The translations under genes and the position numbers were made by a program. A stretch of 51,362 bases of DNA from Actinotignum urinale DSM 15805 (GTDB taxonomy: Bacteria > Actinomycetota > Actinomycetes > Actinomycetales > Actinomycetaceae). The stretch spans positions 1 through 51,362 of the forward strand of contig NZ_ATUY01000011.1 of the NCBI RefSeq assembly GCF_000420445.1. The letters are read 5' to 3'. The notes beneath the pieces were generated by a model that worked only from the letters and a program-made list of their open reading frames with translations, was not told the DNA's origin and did not search any database. The first letter of the stretch is position 1. Every line of letters starts with the position of its first letter. Positions 26,442 through 36,699 of this stretch are shown here, in pieces.

Positions 26442-27095
26442 ATGGCACAACCACAGCTTTCAATGGAAAAACTTGTTGATTACCTCCAGCTTCCCTTTAT
26501 GCCGCAAGGAATTTTATGGGACATGGACGGGACGCTTGTTGATAGCGAAGCCGAATGGGGGAGGGTTACGGAGGAAACAGTCCGTAGTTACGGTGGGCAA
26601 TGGACTGAAAAAGATGCTCTAGCCATTACCGGTGCCGGTTCTCAAACCCACGCTTACGCCATGGCCCGTCGCGTCCACGAGGCTGGCGCCAAAGAAGATC
26701 CGTGGAAGCTTTTCGCCAAAGTGTTACGCGGAATGGAAACCCATATGGGTAGCGTAACCCTGATTGACGGGGGAGCGGAGCTTATCGATTTCTTCGACGC
26801 GCATTCCATTCCGCAGGCGCTTGTTACCGCAACACCCGGCGAGCCCGTTCGTCTCTTCCTTAGTGGTGTGGGTTCGCGACTAAAAACGGCTGTTACCGGC
26901 GACGATCCCGTTCCGGGCAAACCTGATCCGGCACCCTATGCGTTGGGCGCCGAAAGAATTGGGGTGCCGATTGAGTTCTGTGTTGCGTTCGAGGATTCTA
27001 TCCCTGGTACGACCTCTGCACGACGAGCCGGCGCTTTCGTCGTCGATGTTCACGAGTATCCGTTGGCGGGCATCGTTGCAGCGTGTGCAATATGA
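26442..27095 (+). CDS. HAD-superfamily hydrolase (phosphatase/phosphoglucomutase type)
   Basis: This cytosolic phosphotransfer enzyme has 217 residues from the chosen ATG. HAD motif I is WDMDGTLVDSE (nucleophile and acid Asp), motif II is ALVTAT, motif III the Lys of PVPGKPDP, and motif IV CVAFEDSIPG. The helical cap after motif I is of the C1 type seen in beta-phosphoglucomutases and sugar-phosphate phosphatases. The substrate is unknown. A GTG at 26415 is in frame, but a TAGGCT element sits 7 bases before the ATG at 26442, suggesting a leaderless start there. Its last codons lie inside a 34-bp tandem repeat. Confidence 0.85.
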   Translation: MAQPQLSMEKLVDYLQLPFMPQGILWDMDGTLVDSEAEWGRVTEETVRSYGGQWTEKDALAITGAGSQTHAYAMARRVHEAGAKEDPWKLFAKVLRGMETHMGSVTLIDGGAELIDFFDAHSIPQALVTATPGEPVRLFLSGVGSRLKTAVTGDDPVPGKPDPAPYALGAERIGVPIEFCVAFEDSIPGTTSARRAGAFVVDVHEYPLAGIVAACAI

Positions 27096-27168
27096 GCGGA
27101 CATGTATCGTTGAAGCGTGCGCAATATAAGCGGACATGTATCGTTGAAGCGCACCCAACATAATCGCA
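27072..27168. repeat. 34-bp tandem repeat over the 3' end of the HAD gene
   Basis: Copies begin at 27072, 27106 and 27140 with ATCGTTGAAGCGTGCGCAAT followed by ATAAGCGGACATGT. The third is partial and diverges after about 12 bases. The first copy encodes the C-terminal residues IVAACAI and contains the TGA stop. The second copy lies just outside the gene, so it looks like a recent duplication. Confidence 0.85.
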
Positions 27169-27173
27169 CTCAC

Positions 27174-27608
27174 TCCTTGCGGGTTCGCGAAAGAAATCGC
27201 CCTGTGGAACGTAGCGGGTTCCTTCACCACGTCAACTGGTTTCCTTACGAAGAAATTTACGACGGACTCGCGTGAATCATGCTAATACGTGATGGGTATC
27301 TCCAGGTTAACCCTTGAATCGGCCCCATTTTCCCCGTAAAATATTTTCTTGTGTTTGGCGCGAATGTGCGCACAAACGTGAGAACTGTTGCACTATGTGA
27401 TGCATATCCTTGATATCACGCGAATAGTTGTGGCAAACTATAAAAGTTGCTCAAATGAGCAGAAAGACTTGTCGGCGCAAACGTCGATGAATGATAAAGG
27501 GTTTTCCGGAACCTCATATAGGGCTTTGATGTTGTGGTAGTTTTACCGTCGCTTCGATGCGCCTTGTGATGGAGCCGGGCACCGAAGCTAAAGAGAGGTA
27601 GACGCGCC
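27174..27608 (+). other. Leader region of the S10 operon
   Basis: The gap between the HAD gene and rpsJ contains a TATAAA at 27439-27444 as the best -10 candidate (no good -35). A long 5' untranslated region would follow, ending in the AAAGAGAGG ribosome-binding site before the rpsJ ATG. No gene was recognised. Confidence 0.4.
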
Positions 27609-27917
27609 ATGGCGGGACAGAAGATCCGCATTAGGCTGAAGTCATATGACCACGAGGTCATTGATAGCGCAGCCAAGAAGCTCGTCGACGAAGTTGCCCG
27701 TACCGGCGCAACTGTAGTGGGCCCCGTACCGCTACCGACGGAAAAGAACGTTTACTGCGTTATCCGCTCGCCCCACAAGTACAAGGATTCCCGCGAACAC
27801 TTCGAGATGCGCACGCATAAGCGCCTCATCGACATCGTGGAACCAACCCTGAAGACGATTGACAGCCTTCGCCGTCTCGATCTTCCGGCAGATGTCAACG
27901 TGGAAATCAAGCTCTGA
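27609..27917 (+). CDS. rpsJ: 30S ribosomal protein S10
   Basis: This 102-residue protein of the 30S head also acts as NusE in antitermination complexes. The sequence [20 protein letters not shown], then [10 protein letters not shown] and the loop [20 protein letters not shown], is typical. First gene of a long co-directional S10 operon, with rplC following after 11 bases. The ATG has AGAGAGG upstream. Confidence 0.96.
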   Translation: MAGQKIRIRLKSYDHEVIDSAAKKLVDEVARTGATVVGPVPLPTEKNVYCVIRSPHKYKDSREHFEMRTHKRLIDIVEPTLKTIDSLRRLDLPADVNVEIKL

Positions 27918-27928
27918 GGTAAAACGCA

Positions 27929-28594
27929 ATGAACTCCAAGCAGGCTGTTGCCAGCAAGCCCGTGAAGGCTCTGCTCGGCACGAAGCTGGGAATGACCCAG
28001 CTGTGGGATGAAGAAGGACATCTTCTCCCCATTACCGTAGTGCGTGTGGGCACCAATGTGGTGACCCAGGTTCGCACACCTGAAGTTGATGGCTATTCTG
28101 CCGTTCAAATTGCTTCAGGCGATGAAAAGATAAAGAATGTGACCAAGCCGATCGAAGGCCATTACGCCAAGGCTGGTGTGACACCCCGTACCAAGATGTT
28201 TGAAGTTCGCCTCGCGGACACATCCGAATACTCTGTTGGTCAGGAACTCACCGCCGATCTGTTCGAAGCTGGTCAAAAAGTAGACGTTATGGGCACATCT
28301 CGTGGTAAGGGATTCGCTGGTGTTATGAAGCGTCACGGCTTCGCCGGTGTTTCCGCTTCCCACGGTGCTCACCGTAATCACCGTAAGCCGGGTTCGATTG
28401 GTGCTTGCGCCACACCCGCTCGCGTATTCCGTGGTCTGCGCATGGCAGGCCGTATGGGTAACGAACGCGTTACGGTTCAGAACCTGTCCATCCACTCAGT
28501 CGATGTTGAGAACGGACTTCTCCTCGTCGTCGGAGCTATCCCCGGTGCAAAGGGTGGTTCCGTAGTGGTTCGTACGTCCGTGAAGGGAGCCTAA
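27929..28594 (+). CDS. rplC: 50S ribosomal protein L3
   Basis: This 221-residue early-assembly protein reaches the peptidyl transferase centre through a long loop. [28 protein letters not shown] and the [20 protein letters not shown] finger are present. About 12 extra residues ([12 protein letters not shown]) precede the usual start. The ATG chosen follows GAGGTAAA, and an internal ATG at M28 is too far in. Second gene of the S10 operon, 4 bases before rplD. Confidence 0.95.
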   Translation: MNSKQAVASKPVKALLGTKLGMTQLWDEEGHLLPITVVRVGTNVVTQVRTPEVDGYSAVQIASGDEKIKNVTKPIEGHYAKAGVTPRTKMFEVRLADTSEYSVGQELTADLFEAGQKVDVMGTSRGKGFAGVMKRHGFAGVSASHGAHRNHRKPGSIGACATPARVFRGLRMAGRMGNERVTVQNLSIHSVDVENGLLLVVGAIPGAKGGSVVVRTSVKGA

Positions 28595-28598
28595 TATC

Positions 28599-29246
28599 AT
28601 GGCAGACTTCAACATTGACGTTCTCGACGCATCGGGCAAGGTTACTTCAACTGTTACACTTCCCGAAGCGCTGTTTGATCGTGAAGTCAACACGTCCCTC
28701 CTTCATCAGGTGGTGACGGCTCAGCTCGCAGCTGCTCGTCAGGGTACCCACTCCACCAAAACACGTGGCGAAGTCCGCGGTGGTGGAAAGAAGCCTTGGC
28801 GCCAAAAGGGAACGGGACGCGCACGTCACGGTTCCACACGTTCTCCAATTTGGAGTGGCGGTGGCATCGCACATGGTCCCAAGCCGCGCGATTATTCACA
28901 GCGCACCCCCAAGAAAATGATTGCAGCGGCTCTGCTTCAGTCACTTTCAGATCGTGCACGTGGTGGCCGCATCCATGCGGTAACCGCATTCGTTGCCGAT
29001 TCAACCCCGTCCACCAAGGCCGCACGTCAACTCATTGAGAAGATTAATGAAGGTCGTCGCGCCCTCGTCGTCGTAGAACGTGGAGAGGATGCGTCCATTC
29101 TTTCGGTACGTAACCTTCCCCAGGTTCACACAATTTACGTCGATCAGCTCAACTGCTACGACGTTCTCGTTGCAGACGACGTTATCTTCACTGAAGCAGC
29201 TCTCAATGCTTTCGTTGAGAAGAAAACGAAGAAGGATGAGAAGTAA
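28599..29246 (+). CDS. rplD: 50S ribosomal protein L4
   Basis: This 215-residue protein lines the exit-tunnel constriction with its extended loop. [20 protein letters not shown] and [13 protein letters not shown] are intact, so no loop changes of the macrolide-resistance kind are evident. In E. coli it represses the S10 operon. The TAA overlaps the rplW ATG by one base, indicating translational coupling. Confidence 0.96.
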   Translation: MADFNIDVLDASGKVTSTVTLPEALFDREVNTSLLHQVVTAQLAAARQGTHSTKTRGEVRGGGKKPWRQKGTGRARHGSTRSPIWSGGGIAHGPKPRDYSQRTPKKMIAAALLQSLSDRARGGRIHAVTAFVADSTPSTKAARQLIEKINEGRRALVVVERGEDASILSVRNLPQVHTIYVDQLNCYDVLVADDVIFTEAALNAFVEKKTKKDEK

Positions 29247-29560
29247 TGACTGATACAGCGAAGTTCTACAACAAGAATCCGCACGATGTCATCCTTGCTC
29301 CGGTGATGTCCGAAAAGAGCGCCATCCTTGAAGAACAGGGTAAGTACACGTTCTTCGTCGATCCGCGTTCCAACAAGACGGAAATCAAGCAGGCCGTTGA
29401 AGCTATCTTCGGCGTCAAGGTTGCATCGGTTAACACACAGAATCGTCAGGGTAAGACCCGTCGCACACGTAACGGCATTGGTCGTCGCAAGAACACCAAG
29501 CGCGCCATCGTGACGCTGCGTGAGGGCACAATCGACATCTACGGCGATATCGTTAGCTAA
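29246..29560 (+). CDS. rplW: 50S ribosomal protein L23
   Basis: This 104-residue protein at the tunnel exit provides the docking site for trigger factor and [41 protein letters not shown] and the basic [13 protein letters not shown] stretch are standard. The start overlaps the rplD stop and rplB follows after 29 bases. Confidence 0.96.
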   Translation: MTDTAKFYNKNPHDVILAPVMSEKSAILEEQGKYTFFVDPRSNKTEIKQAVEAIFGVKVASVNTQNRQGKTRRTRNGIGRRKNTKRAIVTLREGTIDIYGDIVS

Positions 29561-29589
29561 TAACGCGCAGAAATTGAGGATAGAAACTC

Positions 29590-30426
29590 ATGGGAATTCG
29601 TAAGTACAAGCCGACGACTCCGGGTCGTCGCGGTGCAAGCGTAGCCGACTTCGCCGAGATTACTCGTTCAACTCCGGAGAAGTCCCTCCTACGCCCCCTT
29701 AAAAAGACGGGTGGTCGCGATAACCGTGGACGTATTTCAACACGTCACATCGGTGGTGGCCACAAGCGTCAGTATCGTCTCATCGACTTCCGTCGTTGGG
29801 ATAAAGATGGCGTGCCGGCAAAGGTTGCTCATATCGAATATGATCCGAACCGTACCGCACGCATCGCTCTTCTTCACTTTGCAGATGGCGAGAAGCGTTA
29901 CATCGTTGCTCCCCGTGGTGTGAAGCAAGGCGATCGTATTGAAACTGGTCCAAATGCGGATATTAAGCCGGGCAACAACTTGCCTTTGCGCAATATTCCG
30001 CTGGGTACAACAATCCACAACGTTGAACTTCGCCCGTTGGGTGGCGCAAAGATTGCGCGAAGCGCAGGCGTTTCAGTTCAGCTCGTTGCTCGCGAAGGAA
30101 AGTACGCTCAGTTGCGTATGCCCTCCGGCGAAATTCGTAACGTGGATGTTCGTTGCCGTGCAACAGTTGGTGAAGTCGGCAATGCCGAACAGTCCAACAT
30201 TAACTGGGGTAAAGCAGGCCGTATGCGCTGGAAGGGCGTTCGCCCAACAGTCCGCGGTGTTGTTATGAACCCGATTGACCACCCGCACGGTGGTGGTGAA
30301 GGTAAGACCTCCGGTGGTCGCCATCCTGTCAGCCCCTGGGGTAAGAAGGAAGGCCGTACTCGCCGTCCGAACAAGGCTAGCGACAAGCTCATTGTGCGCC
30401 GTCGCAAGACCGGCAAGAAGCGCTAG
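29590..30426 (+). CDS. rplB: 50S ribosomal protein L2
   Basis: This 278-residue universally conserved protein supports subunit association and the peptidyl transferase centre. [38 protein letters not shown] and the C-terminal [20 protein letters not shown], with the functionally important His, are all present. Length is typical. rpsS follows after 11 bases. Confidence 0.97.
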   Translation: MGIRKYKPTTPGRRGASVADFAEITRSTPEKSLLRPLKKTGGRDNRGRISTRHIGGGHKRQYRLIDFRRWDKDGVPAKVAHIEYDPNRTARIALLHFADGEKRYIVAPRGVKQGDRIETGPNADIKPGNNLPLRNIPLGTTIHNVELRPLGGAKIARSAGVSVQLVAREGKYAQLRMPSGEIRNVDVRCRATVGEVGNAEQSNINWGKAGRMRWKGVRPTVRGVVMNPIDHPHGGGEGKTSGGRHPVSPWGKKEGRTRRPNKASDKLIVRRRKTGKKR

Positions 30427-30437
30427 GAGGATAGCTG

Positions 30438-30719
30438 ATGCCACGCAGTTTGAAAAAGGGTCCTTTCGTCGACGAACACCTTATGAAGAAGGTCGACGAA
30501 CAGAACGCAAAAAACACCAAGAATATCATCAAGACCTGGTCACGTCGGTCCGTTATTACGCCCGACTTCCTGGGTCACACCTTTGCCGTGCATGATGGCC
30601 GCAAGCATGTTCCGGTTTTCGTAACCGAATCCATGGTTGGCCACAAGCTCGGGGAGTTCGCCCCGACCCGCACATTCCGCGGGCATGTGAAGGACGACCG
30701 AAAGGGCCGTCGCCGCTAG
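30438..30719 (+). CDS. rpsS: 30S ribosomal protein S19
   Basis: This 93-residue head protein contacts the A-site tRNA and S13. [38 protein letters not shown] and the ending [12 protein letters not shown] are diagnostic. The ribosome-binding site TAGGAGGA overlaps the end of rplB. Part of the S10 operon, with rplV after 33 bases. Confidence 0.96.
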   Translation: MPRSLKKGPFVDEHLMKKVDEQNAKNTKNIIKTWSRRSVITPDFLGHTFAVHDGRKHVPVFVTESMVGHKLGEFAPTRTFRGHVKDDRKGRRR

Positions 30720-30752
30720 GCGAGGCTCCGAGCAAGAAAGTAAGGCAGAACT

Positions 30753-31139
30753 ATGGAAGCAAAGGCGCAGGCGCGCTTCGTGCGTGTGACGCCCATGAAG
30801 GCTCGCCGTGTCGTGGATGTTATCCGCGGTAAGCGTGCGGTAGATGCCCTCGATATACTGGAATTCGCGCCTCAGGGTGCAGCCGTTCCGGTTCGCAAGG
30901 TTTTAGAATCCGCTATCGCTAATGCCCGTTACGCTGCTGATGCAGCCGGTGAGCGTTTCGACGAAGCCGATCTTTTCGTTGGTGAATGCTACGCCGACGA
31001 AGGGCCGACAATGAAGCGTATTCGTCCCCGTGCACAGGGTCGCGCAGATCGCATTAACAAGCGCACGAGCCACATTACGGTTTTCGTTACGGACGAAAAG
31101 CCTAAGAATAAGTCCAAGAAGTTGAGGAGGGCCCGCTAG
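30753..31139 (+). CDS. rplV: 50S ribosomal protein L22
   Basis: This 128-residue protein has a beta-hairpin that forms part of the exit-tunnel constriction. [20 protein letters not shown] and [20 protein letters not shown] (hairpin region) are intact. A short lysine-rich tail follows. The TAG stop overlaps the rpsC GTG by one base, coupling the two. Confidence 0.96.
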   Translation: MEAKAQARFVRVTPMKARRVVDVIRGKRAVDALDILEFAPQGAAVPVRKVLESAIANARYAADAAGERFDEADLFVGECYADEGPTMKRIRPRAQGRADRINKRTSHITVFVTDEKPKNKSKKLRRAR

Positions 31140-31930
31140 TGGGACAGAAAGTCAACCCTATTGGGTTCCGTCTCGGCATCACGACCAATTACCGCTCCAA
31201 GTGGTTTGCTGATTCCAATAAGGAAGGTAACCGCTACGCAGATTACGTAATTGAAGACGTTAAAATCCGCGAAATGATTGAAAAGATGCTTGAACGCGCA
31301 GGTATTTCTCGCGTCAACATCGAACGTCGCGCGGAACGCGTTGTTGTGGATATCCACACCGCACGTCCCGGTATCGTTATTGGTCGTCGTGGTACGGAAG
31401 CAGATCGCCTCCGTGCAGATCTCGAGAAGCTCACGGGTAAAGCCGTGCAGCTCAACATTCTCGAAGTAAAGAATCCTGAAGCTGATGCACAGCTTATCGC
31501 GCAGGGAATTGCTGAACAGCTTGCCTCCCGTGTGTCTTTCCGCCGTGCCATGCGTAAGGGTATCCAATCCGCTCAGCGTTCAGGTGCCAAGGGTATTCGT
31601 GTCCAGTGCTCCGGTCGTCTCGGGGGAGCAGAAATGTCCCGCTCTGAGTTCTACCGTGAAGGTCGCGTTCCCCTCCACACCCTGCGCGCAAACATCGACT
31701 ACGGCTTCTATGAAGCACGTACCACCTTCGGCCGTATTGGCGTGAAGGTTTGGGTGTACCGTGGAGATGTGACGGATCAGGAATACTACCGTAGCTTGGT
31801 GGAAGCACCTCGCGGACGTGGACGCGGTGAACGCCGTGGCCGCCGTGGAAACGGTGGACGCGCCCGTCGCGGTCAAAATAACGCCCAGAAGAATGTAGCT
31901 GCCGAAGCTACAGCTGGAACGGAGGCATAA
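31139..31930 (+). CDS. rpsC: 30S ribosomal protein S3
   Basis: This 263-residue protein at the mRNA entry channel has helicase function. N-terminal [14 protein letters not shown], the KH domain with [20 protein letters not shown], and the C-terminal [20 protein letters not shown] are typical. An Arg/Gly-rich tail (from about 222, [15 protein letters not shown]) lengthens the protein as in other actinobacteria. GTG start overlapping rplV, with rplP following after 3 bases. Confidence 0.96.
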   Translation: MGQKVNPIGFRLGITTNYRSKWFADSNKEGNRYADYVIEDVKIREMIEKMLERAGISRVNIERRAERVVVDIHTARPGIVIGRRGTEADRLRADLEKLTGKAVQLNILEVKNPEADAQLIAQGIAEQLASRVSFRRAMRKGIQSAQRSGAKGIRVQCSGRLGGAEMSRSEFYREGRVPLHTLRANIDYGFYEARTTFGRIGVKVWVYRGDVTDQEYYRSLVEAPRGRGRGERRGRRGNGGRARRGQNNAQKNVAAEATAGTEA

Positions 31931-31933
31931 ACA

Positions 31934-32350
31934 ATGTTGATTCCTCGTCGTACAAAATGGCGTAAGCAACATCGTCCCGGCCGTCACGGCATGGCAAAGG
32001 GCGGAACAGAATTGGCTTTCGGTGAATACGGTATCCAGGCTCTCGAACCTGCATACATCACCAACCGCCAAATCGAAGCAGCTCGTATTGCTATGACTCG
32101 TCACGTCAAGCGTGGTGGAAAGATCTGGATCAATATTTTTCCAGATCGCCCCTTGACGAAGAAGGCACTCGGTGTTCGTATGGGTTCCGGTAAAGGCCCG
32201 GTTGAAACCTGGATTGCTAACATTAAGCCCGGACGTGTCATGTTTGAAATGTCTGGTGTTGACGAATCGCTTGCACGCGAAGCTATGAGCCGTGCCCAGC
32301 ACAAGCTCCCGATTAAGACCCGTTTTATCACACGTGAGGAGGCTGAATAA
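31934..32350 (+). CDS. rplP: 50S ribosomal protein L16
   Basis: This 138-residue late-assembly protein organises the A-site region and helps position t[42 protein letters not shown] and [20 protein letters not shown] are standard. One base separates its stop from the rpmC start, whose ribosome-binding site GAGGAGG lies inside rplP. Confidence 0.96.
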   Translation: MLIPRRTKWRKQHRPGRHGMAKGGTELAFGEYGIQALEPAYITNRQIEAARIAMTRHVKRGGKIWINIFPDRPLTKKALGVRMGSGKGPVETWIANIKPGRVMFEMSGVDESLAREAMSRAQHKLPIKTRFITREEAE

Positions 32351-32351
32351 G

Positions 32352-32582
32352 ATGGCTAAGGGCCTAACACCCGCAGAACTGGACGCTATGACGAACCGTG
32401 AACTGGCGGAAAAGCTTGAAGAAGCCAAGAAGGAACAGTTCAACCTCCGCTTCTCCGCGGTAACACACCGTTTGGAAGATAGCGCGCGTCTAAAAGAAGT
32501 CCGTCGCGAGATTGCTCGCATTTACACCATCCAGCGTGAGCGCGATTTGAACATTCGCACCGCTCCTACCGCTCAGAAGTGA
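32352..32582 (+). CDS. rpmC: 50S ribosomal protein L29
   Basis: This 76-residue two-helix protein at the tunnel exit neighbours L23. MAKGLTPAELDAMTNRELAE, EAKKEQFNLRFSAVTHRLED and IARIYTIQRERDLN are family-typical. An open frame extends 20 codons into rplP, but the ATG at 32352 has GTGAGGAGG upstream and the normal start sequence. Confidence 0.95.
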   Translation: MAKGLTPAELDAMTNRELAEKLEEAKKEQFNLRFSAVTHRLEDSARLKEVRREIARIYTIQRERDLNIRTAPTAQK

Positions 32583-32589
32583 GGTTTAA

Positions 32590-32862
32590 ATGAGCGAGAA
32601 CGCAACAACAGAACGTAATCATCGCAGAACGCTTCGCGGTTACGTCGTCTCCGACAAGATGGATAAAACCGTCGTTGTTGAGGTCGAAGACCGCGTGAAG
32701 CACGGCCTTTACGGAAAGGTTATTACCCGTACCAAGAGGGTCAAGGCGCATGATGAAAACAACGAAGTACGCGTTGGCGATCTTGTCTCCATTATGGAAA
32801 CAAGGCCGCTCTCCGCTACGAAGCACTTCCGAATCGTCGAGATTATCGAGAAGGCTAAGTAA
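32590..32862 (+). CDS. rpsQ: 30S ribosomal protein S17
   Basis: This 90-residue OB-fold primary rRNA binder of the 30S body has [20 protein letters not shown], then [20 protein letters not shown] and [11 protein letters not shown]. Last gene before a 136-base gap with a strong hairpin, so it may close the S10 transcription unit. GAGG precedes the ATG closely. Confidence 0.96.
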   Translation: MSENATTERNHRRTLRGYVVSDKMDKTVVVEVEDRVKHGLYGKVITRTKRVKAHDENNEVRVGDLVSIMETRPLSATKHFRIVEIIEKAK

Positions 32863-32876
32863 AAAGTAGTACAGAT

Positions 32877-32908
32877 AACTTTGCCACATCGAAAGATGTG
32901 GTAAAGTT
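32877..32908 (+). terminator. Terminator/attenuator between rpsQ and rplN
   Basis: AACTTTGCCACATC and GATGTGGTAAAGTT pair over 14 positions (one G-U) with a GAAA tetraloop, followed by TTCT. It divides the S10 cluster from the spc cluster, which often are continuous in bacteria. Confidence 0.65.
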
Positions 32909-32998
32909 TTCTGCTACGTGCGGCAAAAGCCGTATGACCCATTCGTTCGGCAAGGCTCGTTATTCGAGAACCGGCACGACAATAGGAGATAGAAACAC

Positions 32999-33367
32999 AT
33001 GATCCAGCAAGAGTCGCGGCTCAATGTTGCTGACAACACCGGTGCAAAGGAACTTCTCTGCATCCGTGTTCTTGGCGGCTCAGGCCGGCGCTACGCCGGA
33101 ATTGGCGACACCTTCGTCGCCACCGTCAAGGACGCAATTCCTGGCGGCGCAGTAAAGAAAGGCGACGTCGTCAAGGCTGTCGTCGTTCGCGCCAAGAAGG
33201 AAACACGTCGCGCTGACGGTTCGTATATTAAATTTGATGAGAACGCAGCTGTCATTTTGAAGAACGACGGCGAACCTCGTGGCACCCGTATTTTTGGTCC
33301 GGTTGGTCGCGAACTGCGCGAAAAGCGCTTCATGCGTATCGTTTCATTGGCACCGGAGGTTATCTAA
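32999..33367 (+). CDS. rplN: 50S ribosomal protein L14
   Basis: This 122-residue protein forms intersubunit bridges with 16S helix 14 and is the target of RsfS silencing. [40 protein letters not shown] and the ending [13 protein letters not shown] are diagnostic. The ribosome-binding site is AGGAGA. First gene of the spc unit, directly abutting rplX with no spacer. Confidence 0.97.
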   Translation: MIQQESRLNVADNTGAKELLCIRVLGGSGRRYAGIGDTFVATVKDAIPGGAVKKGDVVKAVVVRAKKETRRADGSYIKFDENAAVILKNDGEPRGTRIFGPVGRELREKRFMRIVSLAPEVI

Positions 33368-33703
33368 ATGGCTAAGATCAAGAAAGATGACCTCGTTCAG
33401 GTAATCGCAGGTCGCGATAAGGGTATGCAGGGCCGTGTGCTCTCCGTCGACACCCGTCGTAACCGCGTCGTCGTTGAAGGTGTTCAGCGCGTGAAGAAGC
33501 ACGTCCGTGCAGGACAGTCCTCCACCGCATCCGGTGGTATTGAAACCGTTGAAGCCCCCATTCACATTTCCAATGTTGCACTTGTCCATGATGGCAAGCC
33601 GATTCGCGTTGGTTACCGTGAAGAAGAAGTGGAACGCGATGGTCGTAAGAAGATTGTTCGCGTACGTATTGGCCGTCGCGGTGGGAAGGAGATCGAACTG
33701 TGA
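33368..33703 (+). CDS. rplX: 50S ribosomal protein L24
   Basis: This 111-residue initiator of 50S assembly has the KOW motif [20 protein letters not shown] near the N-terminus. [14 protein letters not shown] and [20 protein letters not shown] follow. Its stop overlaps the GTG of rplE by four bases (GTGA). Confidence 0.96.
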   Translation: MAKIKKDDLVQVIAGRDKGMQGRVLSVDTRRNRVVVEGVQRVKKHVRAGQSSTASGGIETVEAPIHISNVALVHDGKPIRVGYREEEVERDGRKKIVRVRIGRRGGKEIEL

Positions 33704-34251
33704 GCGAAACTCCACGTCTGAAGGTAAAGTACAAAGAGGACATCGTTCCCGCTTTGACCAAAGAGTTCAAGTATGCAAACCCCATGCAGGTTCCCGGCAT
33801 CACCAAAATCGTCGTGAACATGGGTGTTGGTGACGCAGCTCGTGATTCCAAAATTCTTACCGGTGCTATTAACGATATGACCGTCATTACCGGTCAAAAG
33901 CCACAGGTTACCCGTGCACGTAAGTCCATTGCGCAGTTCAAACTTCGTGAAGGACAGGCAATCGGTTGCTTCGCCACACTTCGTGGCAACCGCATGTGGG
34001 AATTCCTTGATCGCCTCCTTGCAACAGCGCTTCCGCGTATTCGCGATTTCCGCGGTCTTTCCCCCAAGCAGTTCGACGGCAACGGCAACTACACCTTCGG
34101 CTTGACCGAACAAACAGTGTTCCATGAGATCGATCAGGACAAGATCGACCGCGTACGCGGTATGGACATCACCGTTGTAACCTCCGCCGGGAGCGACGAC
34201 GAAGGGCGCGCTCTTCTCAAGCAACTCGGATTCCCCTTCAAGGAGGCCTAA
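33700..34251 (+). CDS. rplE: 50S ribosomal protein L5
   Basis: This 183-residue 5S-rRNA-binding protein of the central protuberance contacts P-site t[43 protein letters not shown] and [20 protein letters not shown] are typical. GTG start, overlapping rplX by four bases. The rpsZ ATG follows its stop directly, with the ribosome-binding site AAGGAGG inside rplE. Confidence 0.96.
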   Translation: MSETPRLKVKYKEDIVPALTKEFKYANPMQVPGITKIVVNMGVGDAARDSKILTGAINDMTVITGQKPQVTRARKSIAQFKLREGQAIGCFATLRGNRMWEFLDRLLATALPRIRDFRGLSPKQFDGNGNYTFGLTEQTVFHEIDQDKIDRVRGMDITVVTSAGSDDEGRALLKQLGFPFKEA

Positions 34252-34437
34252 ATGGCGAAGACCGCTCTTAAACACAAAGCGACCCGCAAGCCGAAGTTTG
34301 CCGTGCGTGCATACACACGTTGCAACCGTTGCGGTCGTCCGCATTCCGTCTACCGCAAGTTCGGCCTATGCCGTATTTGCCTTCGCGAACTCGCCCTGCG
34401 TGGCGAACTTCCCGGAGTAAAGAAGTCCAGCTGGTAA
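34252..34437 (+). CDS. rpsZ: 30S ribosomal protein S14, zinc-binding type (S14Z)
   Basis: This 61-residue head protein of the short zinc form has four cysteines in [20 protein letters not shown], where the long form lacks them. The ending is [14 protein letters not shown]. It sits between L5 and S8 at the normal rpsN position. A zinc-free paralogue may exist elsewhere, as in many actinobacteria, but is not in this window. Confidence 0.95.
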   Translation: MAKTALKHKATRKPKFAVRAYTRCNRCGRPHSVYRKFGLCRICLRELALRGELPGVKKSSW

Positions 34438-34491
34438 ACACTACGTCGCAGGTCCTTTGGAAACCGCGACGAGGAAGGGCAAAAGCCCAAA

Positions 34492-34890
34492 ATGACAATG
34501 ACTGACCCTATCGCAGACATGCTCACGCGTCTGCGTAACGCCAACTCGGCGTTCCATGAGTCGGTGTCTATGCCTTACTCAAAGATCAAATCACATATTG
34601 CAAAGATCTTGAAAGAAGAAGGCTACATCGCCTCTTTCGATGTTGAGGAAGCCAAGGTTGGCAAAAACCTAAAGCTCAACCTCAAGTATGGTTCAAACCG
34701 TGAACGTGCAATCGTGGGTGTACGCCGTATATCCAAGCCAGGTTTGCGTGTTTATGCAAAGTCCACTAATTTGCCTCGTGTTCTTGACGGCCTCGGAGTT
34801 GCTATTTTGTCAACATCCTCCGGCCTGATGACGGACCGCGAAGCTAAGGATAAGGGCGTTGGCGGGGAAGTCCTCGCTTACGTCTGGTAA
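34492..34890 (+). CDS. rpsH: 30S ribosomal protein S8
   Basis: This 132-residue protein of the 30S platform is the classical spc operon repressor in E. coli. [40 protein letters not shown] and [19 protein letters not shown] are typical. Either ATG at 34492 or at 34498 (MTD) is possible, and the first is listed. rplF follows after 14 bases with a GGGAGG ribosome-binding site. Confidence 0.96.
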   Translation: MTMTDPIADMLTRLRNANSAFHESVSMPYSKIKSHIAKILKEEGYIASFDVEEAKVGKNLKLNLKYGSNRERAIVGVRRISKPGLRVYAKSTNLPRVLDGLGVAILSTSSGLMTDREAKDKGVGGEVLAYVW

Positions 34891-34904
34891 AGGGAGGTAG
34901 AAAA

Positions 34905-35441
34905 ATGTCACGTATTGGCAAGCTTCCCATCGCTATCCCGAATGGCGTGGACGTCAATGTTTCCGGTCAAGATGTGACCGTTAAGGGCCCCAAGGGCCAA
35001 CTTTCACACACGGTTGTAGAACCTATTGCGGTTAAAGTTGAAGATAACCACGTTGTTCTTACCCGTCCGAACGACGAGCGAGTAGCGCGTTCCCTTCACG
35101 GACTTTCCCGCACTCTCGTTTACAACATGATTGTTGGAGTGACCGAAGGTTACACCAAGAACATGGAAATCATGGGCACAGGTTACCGTGTGCAGGCAAA
35201 AGGCACATCCCTCGAATTCGCTCTCGGATATTCACATCCGGTTGTTATCGATGCGCCTGAAGGAATTACCTTCGCGGTTGCAACACCAACCAAGTTCGCC
35301 GTCTCCGGTATTGATAAGCAGCTCGTTGGTGAAATCGCTGCACGTATCCGCAAGTTCCGTAAGCCCGAACCTTACAAGGGCAAGGGTATCAAGTACGCAG
35401 GCGAAGTTATTCGTCGCAAGGCTGGAAAGGCTGGTAAGTGA
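34905..35441 (+). CDS. rplF: 50S ribosomal protein L6
   Basis: This 178-residue protein near the sarcin-ricin loop and factor-binding site has two repeated domains. [56 protein letters not shown] and the C-terminal [20 protein letters not shown] are standard. Its TGA overlaps the rplR ATG (TGATG). Confidence 0.96.
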   Translation: MSRIGKLPIAIPNGVDVNVSGQDVTVKGPKGQLSHTVVEPIAVKVEDNHVVLTRPNDERVARSLHGLSRTLVYNMIVGVTEGYTKNMEIMGTGYRVQAKGTSLEFALGYSHPVVIDAPEGITFAVATPTKFAVSGIDKQLVGEIAARIRKFRKPEPYKGKGIKYAGEVIRRKAGKAGK

Positions 35442-35812
35442 TGGCTGTTACCGTCAAGGGCAAGGGCAAGAGTGTTGCTCGCACACGTCGCCACTTCCGT
35501 TTGCGCAAGCGTCTTTCCGGTACACCCGAACGTCCCCGTTTGGCTGTATTCCGTTCCAACCGCCACATCCAGGCTCAGGTTATCGACGACTTGGCAGGTC
35601 GCACCCTCGTTGCAGCCTCCACACTCGAAGCCGAATTGGTCAAGGCAGAAGGAACAAAGAAGGATCTTGCACGCAAGGTTGGCGAACTCATCGGTAAGCG
35701 CGCTAAGGATGCCGGAATCAACGCCGTGGTGTTTGACCGCGGTGGAAATAAGTACCATGGTCGAGTAGCTGCGGTTGCCGAAGGCGCCCGCGAAGCTGGA
35801 CTCGATTTCTAA
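35441..35812 (+). CDS. rplR: 50S ribosomal protein L18
   Basis: This 123-residue 5S rRNA binder of the central protuberance starts [19 protein letters not shown], followed by [20 protein letters not shown] and the end [24 protein letters not shown] one codon earlier (35438) is in frame, but the ATG gives the usual N-terminus. Coupled to rplF by a one-base overlap. Confidence 0.95.
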   Translation: MAVTVKGKGKSVARTRRHFRLRKRLSGTPERPRLAVFRSNRHIQAQVIDDLAGRTLVAASTLEAELVKAEGTKKDLARKVGELIGKRAKDAGINAVVFDRGGNKYHGRVAAVAEGAREAGLDF

Positions 35813-35836
35813 TCGGCTGAGGAAAGGCAGAGGAAA

Positions 35837-36517
35837 ATGGCTGCAGAGCAGCAGAATCCGGCCAGGAACGGCCGGTCTGAAAAGAACGAAGGTCGTCGCG
35901 GACGTCGCGACAACCGCAACAATGAAGAACGTAATACTCACATCGAACGTGTTATTACCATCAACCGCGTTGCCAAAACCACCAAGGGTGGACGCAACAT
36001 GGCCTTCACGGCTCTCGTCGTGGTAGGAGATGGCCAGGGCATGGTTGGAGTCGGATACGGTAAGGCAAAAGAAGTTCCCGCCGCTATTGCTAAGGGAACG
36101 GAAGAAGCCAAGAAGAGCATGTTCCGTGTTCCCCGTATTGGCAACACCATTCCTCACGTTGTTCAAGGTGAAGATGCGGCTGGCGTTGTACTCCTTCGCC
36201 CGGCAGCTCCCGGTACCGGTGTTATCGCCGGTGGCCCGGTCCGTGCAGTTATGGAATGCGCAGGCGTCCAGGACGTTTTGTCCAAGTCGCTCGGCTCATC
36301 CAACGCAATCAATATTGTTCACGCAACAGTAGATGCTTTGAAGCAGCTCGAACAGCCTGAATCCGTTGCGGCACGCCGTGGTCTCCCGCTTGAACGGGTT
36401 GCTCCTGAACAGATGCTTCGCCATCGTGCAGAAGCTGAAGCTAAGGCACGTGAAGAAGCAACCGCTGAAGCAGAAAAGGCCGAAAATGAAGCCGCTGCAG
36501 CAGGAGTTGGTGCATAA
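35837..36517 (+). CDS. rpsE: 30S ribosomal protein S5
   Basis: This 226-residue protein of the decoding and mRNA-entry region has a charged, low-complexity N-terminal extension of about 40 residues before the core [40 protein letters not shown] and [13 protein letters not shown]-like segments follow (here [20 protein letters not shown]). An alanine/glutamate-rich tail closes the protein. Its stop overlaps the rpmD ATG by one base. Confidence 0.96.
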   Translation: MAAEQQNPARNGRSEKNEGRRGRRDNRNNEERNTHIERVITINRVAKTTKGGRNMAFTALVVVGDGQGMVGVGYGKAKEVPAAIAKGTEEAKKSMFRVPRIGNTIPHVVQGEDAAGVVLLRPAAPGTGVIAGGPVRAVMECAGVQDVLSKSLGSSNAINIVHATVDALKQLEQPESVAARRGLPLERVAPEQMLRHRAEAEAKAREEATAEAEKAENEAAAAGVGA

Positions 36518-36699
36518 TGGCTCAGCTGAAGATTACACAGGTTAAAGGTCTGGTTGGCGCAAAGCAGAACCAGAAGGATACAATGCGTACACTCGGTCTT
36601 CGTAAGATTGGCCAGTCCACAGTACGTGAAGATACAAGTGTTGTGCGTGGAATGATTCGCACGGTTGCACATCTCGTGGATGTTGAGGAGGTTGACTAA
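36517..36699 (+). CDS. rpmD: 50S ribosomal protein L30
   Basis: This 60-residue small 50S protein has the ferredoxin-like fold. [40 protein letters not shown] and [16 protein letters not shown] cover the whole family. It overlaps both neighbours by one base, locking rpsE-rpmD-rplO into one translational relay. Confidence 0.96.
   Translation: MAQLKITQVKGLVGAKQNQKDTMRTLGLRKIGQSTVREDTSVVRGMIRTVAHLVDVEEVD

Noticed and set aside
31580-32521. 313-codon antisense frame across rpsC, rplP and rpmC
   Set aside because: Spans three real genes on the other strand; a coding shadow.
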